64,000 nucleotides of DNA from Verpa conica (lineage: Eukaryota > Ascomycota > Pezizomycetes > Pezizales > Morchellaceae), in contig JAUFSD010000003.1 of assembly GCA_033030425.1 (NCBI GenBank), positions 2,108,001-2,172,000 of the forward strand, written 5' to 3'. Positions within the stretch are counted from its first letter, which is position 1. Every line of letters begins with the position of its first letter. This document shows, in pieces, positions 37,534 to 48,918 of this stretch. The translations under genes were made by a program, and so were the position numbers. The notes below the pieces were generated by a model. That model saw nothing but the letters and a program-made list of their open reading frames with translations, made no database searches and had not been told where the DNA came from.

Positions 37534-38922
37534 CTATAACGGAAGGTCCTCGAAACCTGGTCTAATCGGTGTATACACTCTAGGCTTGTAAGGCTGAGAA
37601 CTTTGTAGCCCAAAGTTTAAAGGCTCTGGAGGAGCTCGGGTCACTGCTATTGGTAAGGGTGTTAATGGTGGTGGTGGCGAGTCTGGAACAGAATGCCGAT
37701 TTACAACCTGAAGCGGCCCTCGTAGTGGGGGAGGGGGGCTTCGTAGCTGAATTGGTGGCATCATTGGTATGGGTGGTGGCGGTGAAGATCGACCATGGTG
37801 GGCACCACGAGAAGAGAGGCCCCGCTTCACACGTGAAGAGGGTCCACGGTTCAATGTGCGTGAAGATAGCAGACGATGTAGGCGGGGATAGTTGAATAGC
37901 TGTGATGCCCGACGGTCACCGAATGAGGAACTAGAAGATGATCGAGAATGACGACGGGTGGTGGGGGAGTCGAAAGCAGACCGCCGATCACGGAATGATT
38001 TACCATAGTAATCTGCCTTTTTTTTATCACTGCGGACACGAGCCCATACTGCAGCGATAATAATAATGACAATAAGACCACCAACGCCAGCGCTGGCAGC
38101 TCCGAATATTAGGCCTAAGTCAGGAATATCTGTGAGATCGTTTTTGCTAAGAAGAGAAGAAGGTGAAGCCGATGATGAAGCCGCTGATGAAGCCGCTGAA
38201 GAAATTTCGGTAGAGTCGCCTCCAGCAACAGCTTTATCCACCCTTTGATCAATTGCACCTGTGGAAACTGCGGCGGGGACTAGAGGGGTATTAAGAGTAG
38301 TTGTAGAGGTTGTTGTAGACGGTTGGACCTCCGGTTGAGAGGTTATGCTTGTCGTTTCTGGTACTATAGAACTAGTAGTAGCTGTAACTGCTGCGGGAAC
38401 AGTCATATCAAATGGAGGGCTGTATTCAAAGGTCCCCGTTAAGTCGTCTACAATTTTGATGCCATATTTGTTACCCGTAGGCATTATCGATGAATCTTCA
38501 TAGTCACTCGGGACGGTCCATGTGAATGAGCCCAAATTTGGAGCACCAGCTTCTCAATGTTAACCCATATTCATAAAGAACGTGTAGTCCCTAATTTAAT
38601 GTTGAAGGCATCAGATACGAACCGACTATAGGACCAAGATCTGAGAGATTATCGGGGGGGCCCTTGAGGATGTGTAGTGTGATGGTCCCAGAGGTTGTAG
38701 GCTATACGTTGGCGGGGTACATAAGTCAATGAATTCCACTGAGCTTGCGGGGCGGAGGTGACGTACTGTCCATTTTATTGTGATAGGACTTCCTGCGTTT
38801 ATACTCCCACCAAGTGGGTATGTAATAGCATTTTGCCCGTTTGTTTGACCGTCTGCCGTAACAAGGGCAGAGAAGACAGAAAAGACTACCCAAAGGTAAG
38901 AAGGTGAAAGACTAAGCTGCAT
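37534..38922 (-). CDS. Kre9/Knh1-like single-pass cell-surface protein
   Basis: Exons 38922-38767, 38701-38623 and 38549-37534 join to 416 residues (introns 65 and 73 bp; donors GTACGT and GTTCGT). Residues 1-23 are a signal peptide. Residues about 30-120 form the Kre9/Knh1 N-terminal Ig-like domain (ITYPLGGSINAGSPITIKW, TSGTITLHILKG, GSFTWTVP). A Ser/Thr-rich stalk follows (about 130-220), probably O-glycosylated, then one membrane segment (GVGGLIVIIIIAAVWARV) and a long cytosolic tail rich in Arg/Ser and poly-Pro (SPPPP). Unlike yeast Kre9, it has no GPI signal but a transmembrane anchor, so it may be a wall sensor or anchor. The acceptor of intron 2 could be 3 bp earlier. Role in wall beta-glucan is inferred. 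Confidence 0.82.
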
Positions 38923-39799
38923 GCTCAGGTCAACTGATTATAAAAGGACAAACACGGACAAGGAATAATGAAATTTCAGGACAGAAATAAAATAGGGGAG
39001 CCTCGAAAAACTATCGTGAGGCATGCGTCGACAGTGGGCCTGCACAGCAACGAACAAACGTTCACGTGTGACTGTAAGACGGGTGTGCTAGTTGAGATAT
39101 GGGGAACAGAAACATGAAAGGAATAAAACATCGATTCATGAAGATCCAGGCCGGGGAAATATCCAAACCTGCGCACCTTCCCCCGTTTTCATGGAGTTAT
39201 CTACCCGTTTTCGGCCCTATTCCACTTAGAGAGGCCCATTCATTGCAGCCGTCCCGCAAAGGGCCCAACCACAAAAGGGCAGTTCGAGTAGAAGCGTATA
39301 AGAGGTCCTAACCAGGAAATATTCAATTTCGCCCAAGTGCCAATCCTTAACATCAGTTCTCCGTCCGCCCCTGGAATCTGCAGGTGGGACCGTGCGGTAT
39401 ATCGCCTCGGCTAGCCCCGTTTGGTGTAACCTGAGACCCTATCAAAGCTTCCACCAATGTTCCACCCCACGCCAGATCTTATGCAGAATCGAGATACAAA
39501 ATTTTTTTCTGTAGGGCCTTATCCAGAGCTTACAGAGATAAACAAGAATGTTTCGTCAAAAATAAATGTATAAAAGAAAAAAAAATATGGAAAAATGAGA
39601 AAACATATTGATCGGAGCTTATGATGTTGCTATCAATCCGACGGTGCCCCCATTCTTTCCATGACGAATCCACGGAGATCCGAAAGTGCATTAATGACGA
39701 ACTGTGATCGTGACACTTGCCAGTGTGTTCTCAGCAACTCTCGACAAAAGGTCGAGTCGCATGAGATGTTTTTCTTTATAAGCCAACTGGTCCTGATGT
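38923..39799. other. Intergenic spacer
   Basis: The region holds the promoter of the Kre9-like gene and the 3' flank of the Cys-knuckle gene. Frames at 38976-39176, 39099-39311 and 39661-39870 have no family features. Confidence 0.45.
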
Positions 39800-40602
39800 T
39801 CACGTCTTGTTCTGCATCCTCCCCCTCCTTCGCCTACCGTTGCTTCTTCTTCCCGAAGGCTCTACGCTAATATCCTTCTCGGGGTCCCCCAAGCGCATCT
39901 TCCCTAGCATCACCAAAACCTCCTCTTTGTTGTTTACCGGTTGAGTCCTCGCATTTTCCGCAGATTCCATGTATCTCAGGTTTGATTCCCGGCGCCCTCC
40001 AAGGATAGGTCTTTTTTGGTTTACGTGTTGTGGTTGTGGCTGTGGCTGTGGTGGTGGTGCTGGTGCTGGTGCTGGTGCTAGTTGTTGAGTTGGTGGCCTT
40101 ATCTGCTGTGCTGGTGGTTTCGGTGGGATGGCTTTTTGAATCCCGGTAGGAAGAATCCGGTTTGAGGGGACACCATCGAAGAAAAATCTTTCCGTGCCAT
40201 CAAGCTCATAGCGAAGCCGCTCCCGAGATTCCATCCCTCTGTATTGAACCTGTCTGTGGATCCAGTCCGCGTCAAGGCCTAGCTCATAAAGTTGGATTTG
40301 GAACGCAATAACCTAAAAAAAAAACCCCGGTATATAAGCTTTGAACGTCCAAAAACCCCATGCAGAGATCCGGATCAGCTCTGCCGTGCATAAACACTTA
40401 CATCCACGTCCCCTGGGTCCAACCTTTCTCCCCTTCCACAATCGCACTCTGTCCTCCCGTTGGCGTGGCAAGACCGGCAAGGCCCCGGCCTGCGAAATAC
40501 CTCGCGTCCGTACGTCGTGCAAACATAGTTATAACCTTCACCTTCGCGCAAATCTACCTCTGTCGCAAAACACTCGGGCGCCAAAGTCGCAACGGAATCC
40601 AT
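39800..40602 (-). CDS. Hypothetical protein with Cys-knuckle and basic tail (237 residues)
   Basis: Exon 1 (40602-40402) and exon 2 (40312-39800) join across an 89-bp intron (donor GTAAGT, T-rich tract, acceptor TAG). The N-terminal third holds C42-x2-C45 and C53-x-C55 in CRSCHANGRTECDCGRG, which resembles half of a DnaJ-type zinc knuckle. The middle is a Pro/Gln/Ala low-complexity run (APAPAPAPPPQPQPQPQ), and the C-terminus is basic (GRRSNGRRRRGR), possibly nucleic-acid binding. An upstream in-frame ATG at 40641 would add 13 residues. I do not recognise a family; the role is unknown. Confidence 0.6.
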
Positions 40603-40641
40603 AGTTTGAGTCGCGACCGGAGGGAAAAACAATGGGAACAT

Positions 40642-42053
40642 CTATTTGTGTTTAGTCTTCGGTCTGTTGAATGCCCCCTTTATAGCTGTGGCTGTTCAGG
40701 GGGATTGTGGGCATGTTGATGAATGATGGGTCAGATGGTGAATTCGTGAATGCGATGCGGGGTAATGCAAGATTGAAATGAAGGTTGGGGAAAGAGATTT
40801 GAAGTCATGGAGTGGTTTGTCCGGCTGTGGTTACCGTACTTGGGGGGGGCGGGAAGCGGAAGGCAGGTAACCCGGACCGCGCCCATAATACAGTCACGGT
40901 AAGGGATGAACAGGCTTTTCTTTTGTCACAGGATCGCACTCGATGGGCCTGGCGCAGGACTGCCTCTTCTTCTTACCAACACGGAGATCTCGATGGCTCA
41001 TGGTAGCAGTAAGAGTATCAGTGCACCTCTTAGTTGAAATCACAATCTGTGGTGTTCTGGTGCGGGTTGGGATGCAGTTCCCCACGTAATAGTAACTCTA
41101 CATTGAGGAATTGAGGTGCACACGCATATAGCAGTGTGAGGGAATCAATAAACGGTCTTTGCGTACCCATTTGACCTGGGAGAAACTTGCTTCTTTGCTC
41201 ACTTGTGCTGTCATAATTTGGCTATATTATACATGTGTCTTTACTTTTCTTAGCAGCTGTAGTCATCTCCTCCAGGCGATGTCAACCTCCCCTCTCACCC
41301 TCCACACCTTCTTTATCAACAAACTTCTTGAATTTCGTAGTTCATATTCATCAATAAAGCCGCTTGCAAGTCCTGGGCCTTCTCTGTATCAATAAGGCCC
41401 AAAGCCTTGTCCTATAACGGCCCGCTATAGGATAATGCCAGCTCCCCGCCCAGGCCTTACGGCGTCACATCGGGAAGGGGACAGATGGGTAACTGGAATC
41501 TGGTTGGCACAACCTAGGATTGACCACTTTTTATACTACAGAACATCTTACATTATCAATCACTCATCACTCGGTAGGGACAGTGTCATCTGTGCTACGG
41601 TGGCAGAAGAGGAACTTTGACTGCCCGGGTACTTGCTCCTTAGATGGAGTTCTAGTGCTAGTCATCTTCCATCTATCCCATATACTATTAAGGCCAACAT
41701 CGGAAGACAACAGATAGAGTACCAATACTCTAATTAGGGAGTCATATCAAAACTAGGGGATGCTTAGGGTTGATAATTAACAAGGTAGGTGTATCTTTTA
41801 CTTCTGTTCAAGCCAATTTAAAATCCCTTGACGAGGAGACACTATATAAACCTCTAGAAAAACGTTTACTATGCTAAAACTAAATATACTATTATTATAA
41901 GATAGTAGTATAACAGAGTATTCCATAAGAACATGCATCCCACAGTCCTCTCCTGCTACTTACACCCCTAGTAAGTGAGAGTAAAAGCTACCACGCCGAT
42001 AAAAACTATCAAAGCATAGCATTACAACAGCACTTTAATATCTACCGCCGAAT
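40642..42053. other. Intergenic spacer, 1.4 kb
   Basis: This contains the promoter of the Cys-knuckle gene and the 3' flank of the P450 gene. Short frames at 40812-41006, 41159-41395, 41435-41620 and 41520-41717 lack any family features and I do not call them. Confidence 0.45.
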
Positions 42054-43747
42054 CTACCATCCTTCAACTATGCTAACCTTTACCGGAATCCCGCCACTTG
42101 GTTTCGCTGTAATGCCACGTTTAGCAACAATCTCCCTTCCCTCATCTGCTTGTACAAACGCGAACCGTCCTATTTAACTTGATTAGCTACTTACACTTAC
42201 AAAAGAATAGGAGTGGAGTTAAACATACCAATCAATGCAGCCAATAAGCACTTATACTCCATCTTCGCAAAAACATTTCCAATACACCCCCTCGGTCCAG
42301 CCAAAAACGTCAGGAATGCGTAATTGCTCTCGCCTTGTCCTTCATCCCACCTTTCAGGCCTAAACTGATCTGCATCCTCGCCCCAGAGTTCTTTATTCCT
42401 ATTCATTGCATATGGTACAATAACAATATGGGATCCTTTGGGGATGAACTGGCCACCGAGGGTTGTGTCTTCTGAGGCGTGCCGTGCTGTCAAAGGAACC
42501 GGTGGATAAAATCTCAAAACCTCGGAGGTGACATTACGCAGATATTTTAAGGACTCGATCTTCTCATAGGATACTGTCTCTGGGATACCGTGAGGGAAAG
42601 CACTCCGGATCTCATCACGGAGCCGATTTTGTATATGGATATTTTTTTCAAGAGAAAGGGCATGAAGCGCCCAGATCATTGCCGTAGCGGTGGTCTCATG
42701 CCCAGCGGCAAGGAAGGTCATCATCTGATCTCGCATGACATCAACACCATCAGGACCGTCATAATTACCGCTCTTCATCATGACTGAAAGGACATCACGG
42801 TCTTCAGTGACAGTCTTCTTTTCCGCGAGTTCTAGCCTTTTGGTATTGATAATTTCGACAGAGACGCGCTTGACTATTTCTGCAGCTTGTTTAACTTCCC
42901 CATTCCTTTTGAGGGGGAGGAGCCTAAGGAACCAGAGTGGAAAGATAAAACGGGCAATGTGCATAGCCATTGCGACACGGCTAGTGGAAAAGAGAATGTT
43001 ATAAGCGTGTGCTAATTCAGAACCACTTTCGGATTTCTTATTATTATTGGTGGCGTTGGAGAGAGCATTAAACTCATATCCGAACCCAGCACGGCCGATA
43101 ATGTCGAGGGTTGCGAGGGAGCACCATCGTGACATTTCGATTACTGGTGCTTCTGCAGATGAGGATACAATGTTGTCAATCTTCTCAGTGAGCTCGCGAG
43201 AGATATCCCAGAAGGTCGGGACAAGGTTCTTGATGTGAGAGTGGGAGAATGCTGGCAACAGAAGCTTTCGCTGATATCTATGTTCATCACCCTCACTGAA
43301 CAGAATCCCTCGTAACCCTAGGATACGGCCGAAACCATTGCGCATGAAGCCTGGTTTAATAAAGCTGTAACTCTTCTGGTGCAGCACTTCGCTCAGGGTT
43401 TGGGGAGAGCAGGGCATAATCCGCACCGCATTGAAAGGCCCTCGGTACCGGATCAGACCGTCGTTATCAGGAAGCTCTTCCATCCATTTTAATTGTAGTG
43501 TTCCAGTCGGATTATTATGGATAGCAAGAGAATGGCCAAGGAGCCAGTGGGCACCTTTTGGAGTGGGGATATTTCTTAGTGGTGAGAGCACCAAGGGGTA
43601 TACAATCACTTTGTATACGAAATATCCAGTGAGTAGGGCTGTAGAAACCCCGGCGAAGGTCCATGGTATAGAAAAATAGTTCGGGTTGTGTCGAGCCAGT
43701 AATAGCACTACGGCCGCGGCAGAGGCAAGAATGAGCCTCTTTGCCAT
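42054..43747 (-). CDS. Cytochrome P450 monooxygenase
   Basis: Exon 1 (43747-42229) and exon 2 (42169-42054) join to 544 residues. The 59-bp intron falls near the C-terminus (donor GTATGT, CTAATC branch, acceptor TAG), and the second exon ends GGIPVKVSIVEGW, as usual. Residues 1-55 contain two hydrophobic stretches, likely an ER membrane anchor. The catalytic motifs are all present: AGHETTA in the I helix, EVLR (ExxR) followed by FYPPVP, FRPERWD, and the heme loop FLAGPRGCIG with the Cys ligand near residue 488. The sequence looks like the CYP4/fatty-acid-hydroxylase-related microsomal fungal P450s. A role in a secondary pathway cannot be excluded, but no partner genes sit nearby. P450 is certain; substrate is not. 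Confidence 0.94.
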
Positions 43748-46700
43748 GGTGGTCTATGAGAGATCTTTGAATGGTGGGTAGGTAGGTATTGCTTTATAAC
43801 GGCAGAAGCGAGGTCTTAGGCGCAGCTGGCGAAGTAGGTAAGTGATACTTAGGTATGAAGGGGTATGAACTGAGGCTGCCTGGAACGGCCAACGTCGGCA
43901 GCGGAAGTTATAGGGAAGCTGAGGGGAGGGGATGACGGCAACGGGGTAATAGATAATACATGTAATGTTCGAGGCCACCTCAATAAGAATTCAATTCAGA
44001 ACTGCCAAGGGTTTTAGCGCCTTGAGGTTATTCCAAAAAGAAGCTGGACCTCAGACATATGAAGATTAGAAATATCTTAGACTCTAGCCATCCTAAGCTC
44101 TATTCTATTTGTTTAAGCTACACATAGCTATCAAAAGAAAATCGCCAAGCCGCTGGTCCGGCCGCCGATGTCCCTCTGGTGTGTTTGGGCTAGGTATATT
44201 TATCTAGAGTAATCAGACCTCGTGGGGTTATGCATCTATAGATCTCTAAAACAAGCCTTGGGGCCTGTTTAAAACTATAGATGTCTTCCATGCATATGCA
44301 TCATCTTGTATCACTCGTGGAGTCATATCCTGCGGTGAGTATCGGCCCGCCCCGCCCCCACCGGCTCCTCTGATCCGCCGGTCAATCTTTCGCCCGCTTA
44401 ACTTAGACAATTCTAAGTCTTTCTAGGAAGAATAAATACAATCTACATTCTCATCGTCACAGTCTTTAAATCCGCTTTGCAAACATAATCCTATGTAGAA
44501 TTTCACATTGTGTGTGGCATGGAGAGGCATATAACACGGACCTGCACTCGTCGGTGTTTCTAAGGTGTAAGGGGTAGGTTTTGAGCCGCTTTGGCGGAGG
44601 TCCGCCCGCTCCCCCCCCCCCTCCCTCCTAGGCCAGACATACGGAGAAATTTTCTAGAATGAATGGGAATACCTGGTAAAGGCGCCGCGGAGAAATGTGT
44701 GAGATGCGATATAAAACAAAAGCGGGGGAAGTTTTGCCTCAAGATTTTTTTATGCCGTAGGTGCGCTAAGAGAAACGCCAGCCGCAAGTTCACTACAATG
44801 TTGTTTCAAGGTTGGAGAGGGGGTTTATCCAGATGTATTTTTGCTATTGGGTTACTGGATAGCTTTGTCTTTTAGCTTAGTATTTACTTTACAAGTACAT
44901 GCAGTATTGTGTATGACCTTTAAATATTGAGTGGATGTGACAGTAGTTGCTTTTCAGGTTCTCATCAATTATTCGCCTTAATGTTCCTAGACCTTATTTT
45001 TGCAAGACAAACGTCGTCGAACGTAGCTTACGGTGGTTTGCATCTTCAATGTGGTTGTGCGGGGTAGAAGGATATTCTCGAATAACGCCTTGTCAGATAA
45101 GCGAGATTACACTAAATTTGGCACCCTCAGCATCTTTGCTAGGTACCTTTAAGCTCTTCTTGCCTTATCGCATTATCCCCTCTATCCCCTCATTACTGCT
45201 TCTGACTCCCAATCTTGAGTATATGTGGGATGGGCACATGTGCTATACCATCTATTCTCCAGCGTCTTTACTAGGTGTTCATAGGGGTCCCATTTTTTTG
45301 CTTTTTAAACTACCAGTACCAATGGAGAAAATAAATGTGGCAGTAGAACCAAACCTGAAGAGATCCATGATGGTAGCACAAGTATGTTATATACTTCTAA
45401 TGGTATAGTATGAGGTTAATCGAAGTGATTTTCAGGAGGGACTATCGCTGAGCTACATGCTACATATAGTGATAATAGATGTATTAATCATTACTATAAT
45501 ATATAGCTATAAGAGCGAGGTTGGACCAACGAAACTCCTCTTAACATCACCAATAAAGATCACTTCGATAGGACCTTATTATATTGCTCGTATAGTCTAG
45601 AAGTGATATAGGAATATTTCCCAGCCCGAGTACTCGTGAGGTTAGGCCTTGGTAAGATTGTCTTTCTTTGTCGGTAGTATGTAAAACTATCTTATTTAAT
45701 TAGTAGTAGTCCCTCTTAATTATGCATAGGGATTTTCTCTTTATCGTTTAGGCCGGCTGTTCGAGTTCCATATTTGTTTTTACAAAAAAGGTCTACTACA
45801 TATATTCTAGTGACGTAATTAAGCGATAAGACCTACATGTACTTAAGTACCTATAGTATTATATAACATCGTTCTATTACATGTTGTCAAATACTCTAAT
45901 AATCATATATACTATGTCTTACCATAAAATCTCTCTAAGATGCATGAACCTGTAGACCTCAAGGCTCAGGTTTTCTTGTAGGTCCCATGCTAGAACATAC
46001 ATGTACCCAACCTTCGACCGGTATCTGTACATATGCCTACTAGAAACCAGCCATAAACTTATGCACCACTATTTATTTTAGTTTCTAGCTTAGAATAGTT
46101 CATGATACTAAATGTCTACTAGGTAGCTAGGAATACATGTGTGTTTCATGCCAACTTACTAAGTTAGGTAGTCGCACCTATGCTTTTGCTAGAGGTATAA
46201 CTCCTTATGATAAATAAGAAAAGGTAATTTAATACGATTTTTTCATTCATACTCTGTGATAGGACTCACAATATTTTTTATAATTTAATCAAAGATATAT
46301 ATTTAAGTTTAGAGGTTAAAAGAAGCATGTGAATTTAGCAGCATCTAGGTAGTTTATCCGGAGACAAACAAATCCTAGTAACCTCCGCAGATCTACTGGA
46401 CACCGATCACCTAGAGGGCGACGAGGTGTATAGGATGGTACCTATATAATAGTGTAGAAGCAAATTTATGGGCGTTGTAGTATCAATGGCCGAATAGGTA
46501 AACTAAAAGAGTGGTTTACGGGAATGAATAATAGGGGGATTATTTTAAGATACATAAGACTTTATATAATTCATGAATGTTTATCAGAGGGAATACTTGG
46601 GTGTAACGAGAAGAAGCTCGAAGCTATGTGATGAAGCTATACCTTAAATTTATTTAAGATCGCGCTATTATCCCAAGTCTATAATTAGCTACGCCGATTC

Positions 46701-47407
46701 TGTGAGGCTCCATCGCAAGTAGTAGCATCTAAATAGTGGCAAGTGACGACTATATAATAATAATTATAATTGAAAAGGTTATGGAGTAGAGAAAGAGTAT
46801 ATGAATACCTTAGCAGACTAGGAGAGTCTACAGAGAAGCGCTTCCATACCCTATATATATATATATCGTCTATAAACCTATTGACGATACCCTAAGACCT
46901 AAATGAAACCCTAAACCACGCCCTCATAGGCTTACTCAATATGTAGCCGTCACCATAGCGATACCAGCTATGATACCCACGCTATACCTAATTAGGTAGC
47001 CATATCCCAACAATAATAGTAGTATGTGGCCGAGTGAGAAGACATGTTTTAGACATATCTAAAACCCTAAATCTTCAGTATAAGACACTATTTAACACTG
47101 TGAACTCGGGTTTACAAATTTCCCACATGTAATAGAAGAGGGCTAACAATATTCTAAGTAATTAGAATTATTTGGTTGACTTTTTCTGTTGGTTGTCTTG
47201 ACCTCCCGCACTAACCCCATACAGCAGCCTATCGCAGCGGACGCTGGCGACGCAATGTGCCACGAGGACAGCACCCTGCAGGGAAGCTAGCAACCGCCCC
47301 TCTAAGTGCACTGCTCCTCCTCCCCCGAGATATCATCACCATCCCCCCTCACCACCACTGTGTCTCTACTATAATTATCTACCTTAGACAAATATCCTAT
47401 CTTGACA
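43748..47407. other. Gene-poor AT-rich block, 3.7 kb
   Basis: Contains the P450 promoter, a 51-bp hairpin (44233-44283), a C-rich run at about 44610-44635 and, from about 45400, very AT-rich and TpA-rich sequence. The frame at 44947-45408 (153 codons) lacks family features and I do not call it. Toward 47340 the sequence turns pyrimidine-rich, as expected for the leader of the next gene. Confidence 0.5.
44233..44283. repeat. 51-bp hairpin (inverted repeat)
   Basis: CATCTATAG at 44233-44241 pairs with CTATAGATG at 44275-44283, and an inner pair AAACAAGCC/GGCCTGTTT continues the stem with a mismatch and a short central loop. It lies about 480 bp upstream of the P450 start codon. It may be a small MITE remnant or a palindromic regulatory site. 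Confidence 0.6.
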
Positions 47408-48918
47408 ATGTCTAACAAAGCTCTTATCCTTGTTCGTAGACCCTCTTCGTCTACAATTGTGGATGGTTGAGCTAACTTGCGTTTTCCCCGCTAAAAAAGG
47501 TTGGAGGTCCCTCAAGAGGCACTCGGTTCCGGCCGCTGTCTCTCGACCTACCAAAGGTACTTTCCTAATTCCCCCGCTTCTTCATGTTGGGATAAAGCTT
47601 ATCCTACTATCTGTGTTTAGCCCCTCTTCGAGATCGCTGGGCATCCATTGATCTGGCACCCTCTCACGGCAGTCGCCAAGGTTCCCTCAATTAAGGAGGT
47701 TTACCTTATCGGATACTATGAAGAGTCTGTTTTCGCGCCCTATATTCGCGAGTGGTCCACTGAGTTCCCACAATTCACTATCAAATACCTACGTGAGTAT
47801 ACTGCATTGGGTACGGCTGGGGGGCTATACCATTTTAGGGATGCTATTATGAAGGGGAACCCAACCAGGTTATTTGTCTTGAATGCGGATGTTTGCTGTA
47901 GCTACCCTTTGAGAGAGATGTTGGAAGTGTTTGAGGAGAAGGAAGCTGAGGCTGTTTTGTTGGGAACAAAGGTTGGCGATGATGCGGCAAGGAACTTTGG
48001 ATGTGAGTTCCCTTCCCTAGAAAACCCCATTGCTTTCTTCGCCAGAAGAATGCATTGGGAACTAGACTAACATCACTCTTATAGGCATTGTATCGGATCC
48101 CAAAACCTTGCAAGTTCGTCACTATGTCGAAAAGCCCGAGTCGCACATCTCCAACATGATCAACTGTGGAGTTTACCTTTTCTCTTCATCCATCTTTTCC
48201 TTGATCCGCTCTGCGATGGAGAATAAGGCCCTACGTCTCTCTTCCGATCCGACCCTCGACCCCTCTGATGGAGATTCCTCATCTGTGCTTCGCCTCGAAC
48301 AAGACATTCTTGGTCCTCTCTCCGACTCGCGCCGCTTTTTCCTTTATGAGACGCGTGGTTTCTGGCGTCAGATCAAGACCGCTGGTTCTGCTGTGCCTGC
48401 TAATGCGCTCTACCTACAGAAGGCGTTTCAGTCTGGTTCCCCAGAGATCGCGAAGCCATCCGCATTCATCGTACCACCAGTCTTCATTCACCCTTCTGCC
48501 CAGGTTGACCCGACTGCAAAGCTCGGCCCTAATGTATCAGTTGGACCCCGTGCAATCATTGGTGCTGGTGCGAGAGTTAAAGAGAGTATTGTATTAGAAG
48601 AAGCTGAGATCAAGCATGATGCTTGTGTATTATACTCTATTATTGGGTGGCAGAGTAAGGTCGGTGCATGGGCTCGTGTCGAGGGCACCCCGATGAGCGT
48701 GAGTGAACACGCGACAACCGTCATAAAGAATGGTGTCAAGGTGCAAAGCGTTAGCATATTGAGTAGAGACTGCAAGGTTGGAGATGAGATTAGAGTGTGG
48801 AATTGTGTGTGCTTGCCGTTTAAGGAGCTAAAGAGGGTGAGTTATCTTGATCCCTTGGGTTTGAAGGAATTTTTTGCTGACAGCGAGCTAGGATGTGTCG
48901 AATGAGATTATTATGTAG
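47408..48918 (+). CDS. GDP-mannose pyrophosphorylase-like protein (GMPPA/Mpg1 type)
   Basis: Five exons (47408-47431, 47500-47556, 47621-48002, 48085-48836, 48892-48918) join to 413 residues. Exon 1 is 24 nt and exon 5 is 27 nt. The spliced start gives MSNKALILVGGPSRGTRF, then RPLSLDLPKPLF, the nucleotidyltransferase signature. The catalytic domain runs to about 240, including NADVCCS, TKVGDDAARNFGCIVSDP and HYVEKPES. The C-terminal third is a left-handed beta-helix of hexapeptide repeats (PSAQVDPTAKLGPNVSVGP). The end DVSNEIIM is the classic tail of the A-type subunit. Such proteins make or regulate production of GDP-mannose from GTP and mannose-1-phosphate in the cytosol. It resembles GMPPA more than the catalytic B subunit, so a regulatory role is possible. 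Confidence 0.9.

Noticed and set aside
12005..43747. Possible secondary-metabolite cluster (2OG oxygenase, FAD oxidase, flavin fusion, P450)
   Set aside because: The genes are 2-14 kb apart with unrelated genes between, and there is no PKS, NRPS, terpene synthase, pathway regulator or transporter.
44947..45408. 153-codon open frame (+)
   Set aside because: Irregular hydrophobic composition, no conserved motif or splice support, and it lies in a gene-poor AT-rich block. Open by chance or a relic.
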